64,000 nucleotides of DNA from Angelakisella massiliensis. Its GTDB lineage: Bacteria; Bacillota; Clostridia; Oscillospirales; Ruminococcaceae. Numbering within the stretch: the first letter of the stretch is position 1; the number at the start of each line of letters is the position of its first letter. Shown piece by piece: positions 59,908-64,000 of this stretch. A program made the position numbers and the translations under genes. Location: assembly GCF_900104675.1 (NCBI RefSeq), contig NZ_LT629945.1:1168756-1232755 (forward strand). The letters run 5' to 3'. A model generated the notes under the pieces. The model had not been told where the DNA came from. It was given only the letters and a program-made list of their open reading frames with translations, and did no database searches.

Positions 59908-60648
59908 TCATATCAGCCGGATAAAGCGGGAGGCGGCATATCCAGGCTGTCCGCCATCCTGCACTACATACCAGTCCGGAAGGGTTCCTACTACTGTCAG
60001 CCGGTGACCATTGGGGACGCAGCGGAGGATGGTGGACTTGGTATTGGGGCGGGAGCGGATATTCAGGCAGCCGGAGGAGACCTGCACCACGGCGGAGCGG
60101 GGCGGCTGGGCCTGGACGAAGGGAATGCCGAAATATTCCGTCAGCGCTTCCACGGTGGTTTTGGCGAGAAGGGGGATGTTGTTGCGGATCCAGGTGGCGT
60201 CCTGGCAGTTGTCGTGGAAGGCATATTCGATCAGTACACCGGGGGCTTTGGTTTTCAGCACCTCACCCAGGTAATCGGTGGGTTGGGCAGAAACCAGGTC
60301 CGGCTGGGGATAGATCTGACGAAGGTAATCCGCCAGAATTTCGGCAGCCCTCTTGCTTTGAGACCGGTCGGGATTGTAGAAAACGATGCTCCCTTGAAGG
60401 GTTCCAGCCAGGGCGGGCGGAGCGGCGTTGGAGTGAAGGGCCAGATGCAGGTCGTAGTTGCCCTCATTGGACTGAGCGATGGAACTGGCGGCAGTCATAT
60501 CCGGCGTGTTGCGGGTAAAGGAGATGCCGTTGGAAATGAGCCAGGGCTCCATTTCGTCCGCGATGAGGTTCATGTACATTTCCTCATTGCCGCCGCAGAT
60601 GTAAGGGTTGTATTCCTGTGTGGAGGGACTGAGATAAATGCTGGGCAT
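59908..60648 (-). CDS. Amidase_3-like protein with SH3b domain
   Basis: 246 residues. The N-terminal part has the N-acetylmuramoyl-L-alanine amidase fold: Glu in GNEEMYMNLIADEME, His in DLHLALHSNA and Glu in VLIEYAFHDN. The first zinc His (usually in a DPGHGG motif) is replaced by LSPSTQE. The C-terminus is an SH3b domain (CLNIRSRPNTKSTI). No signal peptide is visible, as in some spore or phage-like amidases. ATG 60648 is six bases after GGAAG. Confidence 0.85.
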   Translation of the reverse strand: MPSIYLSPSTQEYNPYICGGNEEMYMNLIADEMEPWLISNGISFTRNTPDMTAASSIAQSNEGNYDLHLALHSNAAPPALAGTLQGSIVFYNPDRSQSKRAAEILADYLRQIYPQPDLVSAQPTDYLGEVLKTKAPGVLIEYAFHDNCQDATWIRNNIPLLAKTTVEALTEYFGIPFVQAQPPRSAVVQVSSGCLNIRSRPNTKSTILRCVPNGHRLTVVGTLPDWYVVQDGGQPGYAASRFIRLI

Positions 60649-61041
60649 AACCATCTTCCTTTCCGTGATCTGGAGTGTTTTCCTTTCATCTTATGCGGGG
60701 TGGGAAGGGTGAAGTCCATGAAACAGGGATAAATGGTGAATTTTGCTTCTTTATCAGTGGGGAGTGTTCCATCAGCGGCAAATAGCGGAAATCTGTGACC
60801 GGTTCATCGTGAAAGTTGGAAATATATGGTTCCCCTCTTTTAACAGGGCTCGGTGGAAAAAATCCATCTCTCCCATGTCAAAATAACTCGCCTGCGCCGA
60901 TTTTTTGGTAAAACGTTCTTTTATGGGAGAATATGGTGCGCTGGGTGCCTTCTGGTTTGTCGCAGCTGATGTTTTCGCCTGTTTTCAGGAGAAGGGGATG
61001 GATTTTTTGTTCCGCAGGGCAGCGGAAGACCAGGAAGGTTC
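60649..61041. other. Gap without a recognised gene
   Basis: 393 bases between divergent genes. Frames here are short and lack ribosome sites. No strong hairpin was seen. Confidence 0.6.
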
Positions 61042-61070
61042 TTGTATAAAATCTGGTTTTGCGGTATCAT
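61042..61070 (+). promoter_or_regulatory. Promoter of the DUF1015 operon
   Basis: -35 TTGTAT (61042-61047), 17-bp spacer, -10 TATCAT (61065-61070), about 59 bases before the GTG start. Confidence 0.72.
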
Positions 61071-61128
61071 TAAAGAATCGACACAATTCATTCCGGCTCC
61101 AGGCCGGCGGAAAGGAAGGCGAGCGGCT

Positions 61129-62394
61129 GTGAACAGAAAAACCGGTTTTTACCCCGCTGACATTTTGCTGCCAAAAACAGAGCTGGAGCGCTGGAGCGTG
61201 GTGGCCTGCGACCAGTTTACGTCGGACCCGGATTACTGGAGAGAGGTGGAGGAGCGGACTGAAGGCGTCCCATCCTCCGCCCATATTATCTTTCCGGAAG
61301 CAAAGCTGGGAAAAGTGGACTTTGAAGCCACGCTCCGGCAGATCCGCCGGGAGATGGACCGGTATCAGCAGGAGGATGTGTTCCGCCTGCTTCCTCAGGG
61401 AATGATCTATGTGGAACGCACTTTCGCCAGTGGAGCGGTGCGTCATGGGATTCTGGGGCGGCTGGACCTGGAGGAGTATGATTATCACACAGGTTCCGGC
61501 TCCCTCATCCGGGCCACGGAAGGAACGGTGCTGGACCGGCTTCCCCCCCGGGCGGCCATCCGGGAAGCGGCTTCTTTGGAGTGCCCTCATATCCTTACCC
61601 TCATTGATGACCCCGCCTGCTGTATTGTGGAAGGCTTGGCGGCGGAGAAGGACCAGATGGAGCTCCTTTATCATTTTCCCCTGATGATGGGAGGGGGTTC
61701 GGTGGCCGGCTGGCTGCTGACCACCGGGCAGCAGGGGCGGCTGATGGAACAACTGGAGCAGCTGGCAGATCCCCAGGTGTTTTCAGAAAAATATGGTCTT
61801 ACCGGCGCTGCGCCCCTGGTTTACGCCATGGGGGACGGCAACCATTCCCTGGGAGCCGCCAAGAACTGCTGGGAGAAGATCAAAAAAACTCTTGCCCCAC
61901 AGCAGCGTCAGACCCATCCCGCCCGGTATGCTTTGGCAGAGCTGGGAAACCTTCATGACCGGTCCCTGGTGTTTGAGGCGATCCATCGGGTGGTGTTCGG
62001 AGTGGATCACCATCATTTTCTGGAGGCGCTGGAAAAGTGGACAGCATCCCGGAATGGAAGCTTTTCCCCTCAGCGCTTCACCCTTTTGGCTGACGGCCAA
62101 GAGCGGGAGATGACCATTTCTGCTCCGGAGCATAGCTTGACCGTGGGCAGTATTCAGCGGTTTCTGGACGATTACCTGGCGGCCTACGGCGGTACGGTGG
62201 ACTATATCCACGGCAGGCAGACGGTGGAGCGGCTGGCCCGGGAAGGGGCGGTGGGGCTGCTGCTGCCGGTAATGGATAAGGAGAGCCTGTTCCCGGCGGT
62301 GATTCAGGACGGAGCCTTGCCCCGAAAGACCTTTTCCATGGGGGAGGCGGAGGAAAAGCGCTATTACCTGGAATGCAGGAGGATTCTCCCCTGA
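61129..62394 (+). CDS. DUF1015 family protein
   Basis: 421 residues with the DUF1015 pattern: FYPADILLPKTELERWSVVACDQFTSDPDYW at the start and MGDGNHSLGAAKNCWEKIK in the middle. The start is GTG 61129, about nine bases after AAAGGAAGG; the longer frame begins inside the promoter. The family is widespread in anaerobes, often beside D-3-phosphoglycerate dehydrogenase genes, but its function is unknown; here it leads a group with SMI1, flavodoxin and folC. Confidence 0.88.
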   Translation: MNRKTGFYPADILLPKTELERWSVVACDQFTSDPDYWREVEERTEGVPSSAHIIFPEAKLGKVDFEATLRQIRREMDRYQQEDVFRLLPQGMIYVERTFASGAVRHGILGRLDLEEYDYHTGSGSLIRATEGTVLDRLPPRAAIREAASLECPHILTLIDDPACCIVEGLAAEKDQMELLYHFPLMMGGGSVAGWLLTTGQQGRLMEQLEQLADPQVFSEKYGLTGAAPLVYAMGDGNHSLGAAKNCWEKIKKTLAPQQRQTHPARYALAELGNLHDRSLVFEAIHRVVFGVDHHHFLEALEKWTASRNGSFSPQRFTLLADGQEREMTISAPEHSLTVGSIQRFLDDYLAAYGGTVDYIHGRQTVERLAREGAVGLLLPVMDKESLFPAVIQDGALPRKTFSMGEAEEKRYYLECRRILP

Positions 62395-62425
62395 AAAATG
62401 AAAAAGGAAGGCACGGAATACAGCA

Positions 62426-62932
62426 ATGATCAATCAAAACTTGGAGCCTTTTTTGCAATGGGCAAAGGAGCGGGGCTGGCAACTGCGGCGCAACCGGACA
62501 GGACAATGCCAGCTGGACGGGAGCGTAACAAAGCGCTATCAGGTGCCTGAAAGCTACCTGGAGTTTCTGGGGGCTGTAAGGAGCTGCATCAGTCCCCAGG
62601 ATACGGCGTGGTTTCTCTGTGAGGAGGATTATGCAGGAGGACAGGAGCTGATGTTCCGCTGGAATGAGCTGGAGCTGATGTCTCTGGCTGCCGCGGAGGA
62701 CAAGGGGAACAAGGCGCGGATGGAGCGCATCGTCCGCTTCTGGGATGGCGCCATGCCCTTTTTTGTTTCTGTGGGAGGGGGCTACGGCTTTTTCGCGTTG
62801 GACACAAAGGAGCATCCCGGAGCGGTGCTTTATGGCTGTGAGCCTTATTTTGAGAAGGCGCAGCAGGTGGCGGAGGATCTGGATGGATTTCTGTCACTGC
62901 TGATGAAGGGTGAGATCGAGCTGGCGGAATGA
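62426..62932 (+). CDS. SMI1/KNR4-like protein
   Basis: 168 residues, SUKH fold by pattern: YQVPESYLEFLGAV near the start, then MPFFVSVGGGYGFFALD and a C-terminal DLDGFLSLLMKGEIEL. It is acidic and cytosolic. Such proteins act as immunity proteins to nucleases or in other binding roles; no toxin gene is beside it. It lies 31 bases after DUF1015. Confidence 0.78.
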   Translation: MINQNLEPFLQWAKERGWQLRRNRTGQCQLDGSVTKRYQVPESYLEFLGAVRSCISPQDTAWFLCEEDYAGGQELMFRWNELELMSLAAAEDKGNKARMERIVRFWDGAMPFFVSVGGGYGFFALDTKEHPGAVLYGCEPYFEKAQQVAEDLDGFLSLLMKGEIELAE

Positions 62933-62965
62933 CCGCATGATTTCAGGAAAGGAAGGGGATTTCAG

Positions 62966-63457
62966 ATGAAGATTTCCATTCTCTATTACAGTAAAACCGG
63001 TAAAACAGCAGAGATGGCACGGGAGATCGCCGCGGGAGTGGAGCAGGAGCCCGGCTGTCAGGCGGGCGTCTTTTCCCTGGAAGAAATGGACCTGGACTTT
63101 GTCCGGGACAGTGCCGCTGTGATGGTGGGGACCCCCACCTGGGTGGCCAGCACCACCTGGCATGTGAAAAAGTTCTTTGATGAGGACAGCAAGGATTGCG
63201 CGCTGGCAGGCAAGCTGGGCGGCGCTTTCGCTACCGCCAATTATCCTCAGGGGGGAGCGGACATCGCGATCCAGACCATTCTGGAGCATATGCTGGTAAA
63301 GGGAATGGTGGTTTATTCCAGCGGCGCGTCTTTGGGCCAGCCCTATATCCATCTGGGACCTGTGGCACTGAAGGACCAGTTTGAAGAGAGCCGGGAGCTG
63401 TTCCGGATTTATGGACGCCGTATGGCCCAAAAGGCCAGGGAGCTGTTTGGAGAATGA
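62966..63457 (+). CDS. Flavodoxin-family protein
   Basis: 163 residues. FMN phosphate loop YYSKTGKTAEM (residues 7-17), then VMVGTPTWVASTTW and GAFATANYPQGG near the flavin. The length and the PTWV motif fit NAD(P)H-dependent flavin oxidoreductase or WrbA-like flavodoxins. GGAAGGGG precedes the ATG. It overlaps folC by ATGA. Confidence 0.87.
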   Translation: MKISILYYSKTGKTAEMAREIAAGVEQEPGCQAGVFSLEEMDLDFVRDSAAVMVGTPTWVASTTWHVKKFFDEDSKDCALAGKLGGAFATANYPQGGADIAIQTILEHMLVKGMVVYSSGASLGQPYIHLGPVALKDQFEESRELFRIYGRRMAQKARELFGE

Positions 63458-64000
63458 TGGGGCAGGCGGAGAACCGTTTTTCCGGTGGATTTGACAGCTG
63501 TCAGGAGGCGGTGGAGTATATCCACAGCCTTCACCGCTTCAGCCGCAAGCCGGAACTGACCCGGATGGCCATGCTGATGGACAAGCTGGGGCATCCGGAG
63601 AGAAAATGCCGCTTCATCCATGTGGCCGGCACCAATGGAAAAGGGTCGGTTTCCGCTTTTCTGGCTGCGATGCTGCGGCAGGCGGGATATCGTGTGGGGC
63701 TGTATACCTCCCCCTTTATTGTGGATTTCCGGGAGCGCATCCAGTTGGATGGCCGGATGATCCCGCCGGAGGTTCTGGCGCAGCTGGCCGGAGAGGTCCG
63801 GATGGCTGGGGATCAGGTGGCCGAGGAGCTGGAAAGCCCCCGGGAGTTTGAGTTTATCACCGCTGTGGCGCTGCTGTACTACAGCCGGACGCCCTGTGAT
63901 GTGGTGGTGCTGGAGGTGGGCCTGGGAGGGCGTTTTGACGCTACCAACATCATTCCGGCCCCATTGGCGGTGGTCATTCCTTCCATCGGCCTGGACCATA
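63454..64000 (+). CDS. folC: Folylpolyglutamate synthase/dihydrofolate synthase (partial)
   Basis: The first 182 residues, cut by the window edge. EAVEYIHSLHRFSRKPELTRM is the N-terminal substrate helix, FIHVAGTNGKGSVSAFLA the P-loop, YTSPFIVDFRERIQ the FolC signature, and VVLEVGLGGRFDATN the magnesium loop. It adds glutamate to folates. Start ATG 63454 overlaps the flavodoxin stop; ATG 63457 is equally likely. Confidence 0.95.
   Translation, partial: MMGQAENRFSGGFDSCQEAVEYIHSLHRFSRKPELTRMAMLMDKLGHPERKCRFIHVAGTNGKGSVSAFLAAMLRQAGYRVGLYTSPFIVDFRERIQLDGRMIPPEVLAQLAGEVRMAGDQVAEELESPREFEFITAVALLYYSRTPCDVVVLEVGLGGRFDATNIIPAPLAVVIPSIGLDH

Overview
The window looks like the genome of a moderately GC-rich, Gram-positive, anaerobic gut Clostridia, most likely an Oscillospiraceae relative. 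This is inferred from strong AGGAGG ribosome sites, sigma-A-like promoters, AdhE with Rex-type operators, a TAXI-type TRAP transporter and a Firmicutes integrative conjugative element (ICE). No tRNA, rRNA or CRISPR array was seen.

Layout. (1) 1-5880: a host operon with a pyridine-nucleotide disulfide reductase, a PPC/DUF296 protein, a TAXI substrate receptor, a fused TRAP permease and an aspartate-dehydrogenase-like enzyme, closed by an 18-bp-stem terminator. (2) 6094-8544, minus strand: a PAS/GGDEF/GAF diguanylate cyclase gene broken by two frameshifts, followed by a translationally coupled small gene. (3) About 8544-52082: a 43.5-kb ICE. (4) 52083-64000: host genes for AdhE, a LarA-like racemase, a LysR regulator, MgtC/SapB, an amidase, DUF1015, SMI1/KNR4, a flavodoxin and the start of FolC.

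The ICE. Its left end carries a TnpX/TndX-type large serine recombinase with TnpW. A 21.8-kb minus-strand operon (51858 down to 30093) encodes a replication-initiator-like protein, PcfB, VirD4, Maff2, a VirB6-like protein, PrgI, VirB4, a C5 DNA methyltransferase, an NlpC/P60 hydrolase, DUF4315, DUF4366, topoisomerase III and a 2170-residue ArdA/ArdC/LPD25/YodL polyvalent protein. The relaxase module (XRE regulator, MobC, relaxase, Cys-rich VLP protein) runs on the plus strand. Accessory cargo lies between 11 and 30 kb: a lantibiotic-immunity-like ABC exporter with a two-component system, a second ABC exporter with SdpI/SdpR-like genes, a CPBP protease, PadR with a DUF1700 protein, and a secreted HNH nuclease facing a likely immunity gene. 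Cargo blocks are bounded by repeats: a duplicated 255-bp block with a 32-codon ORF, three ~115-bp inverted-repeat elements and five related GC-rich hairpins.

Main observations. The ICE ends can be read directly: a 20-bp inverted terminal repeat (18/20) and a 7-bp direct repeat TAAAGGC. Joining the flanks restores an AGGAGG six bases before the ATG of the cyclase gene, so the element sits exactly between ribosome site and start codon. The orphaned host promoter now points into the ICE operon. Two ~103-nt leaders, upstream of mobC and of the polyvalent gene, share identical ends around a stem whose sequence differs but still folds.
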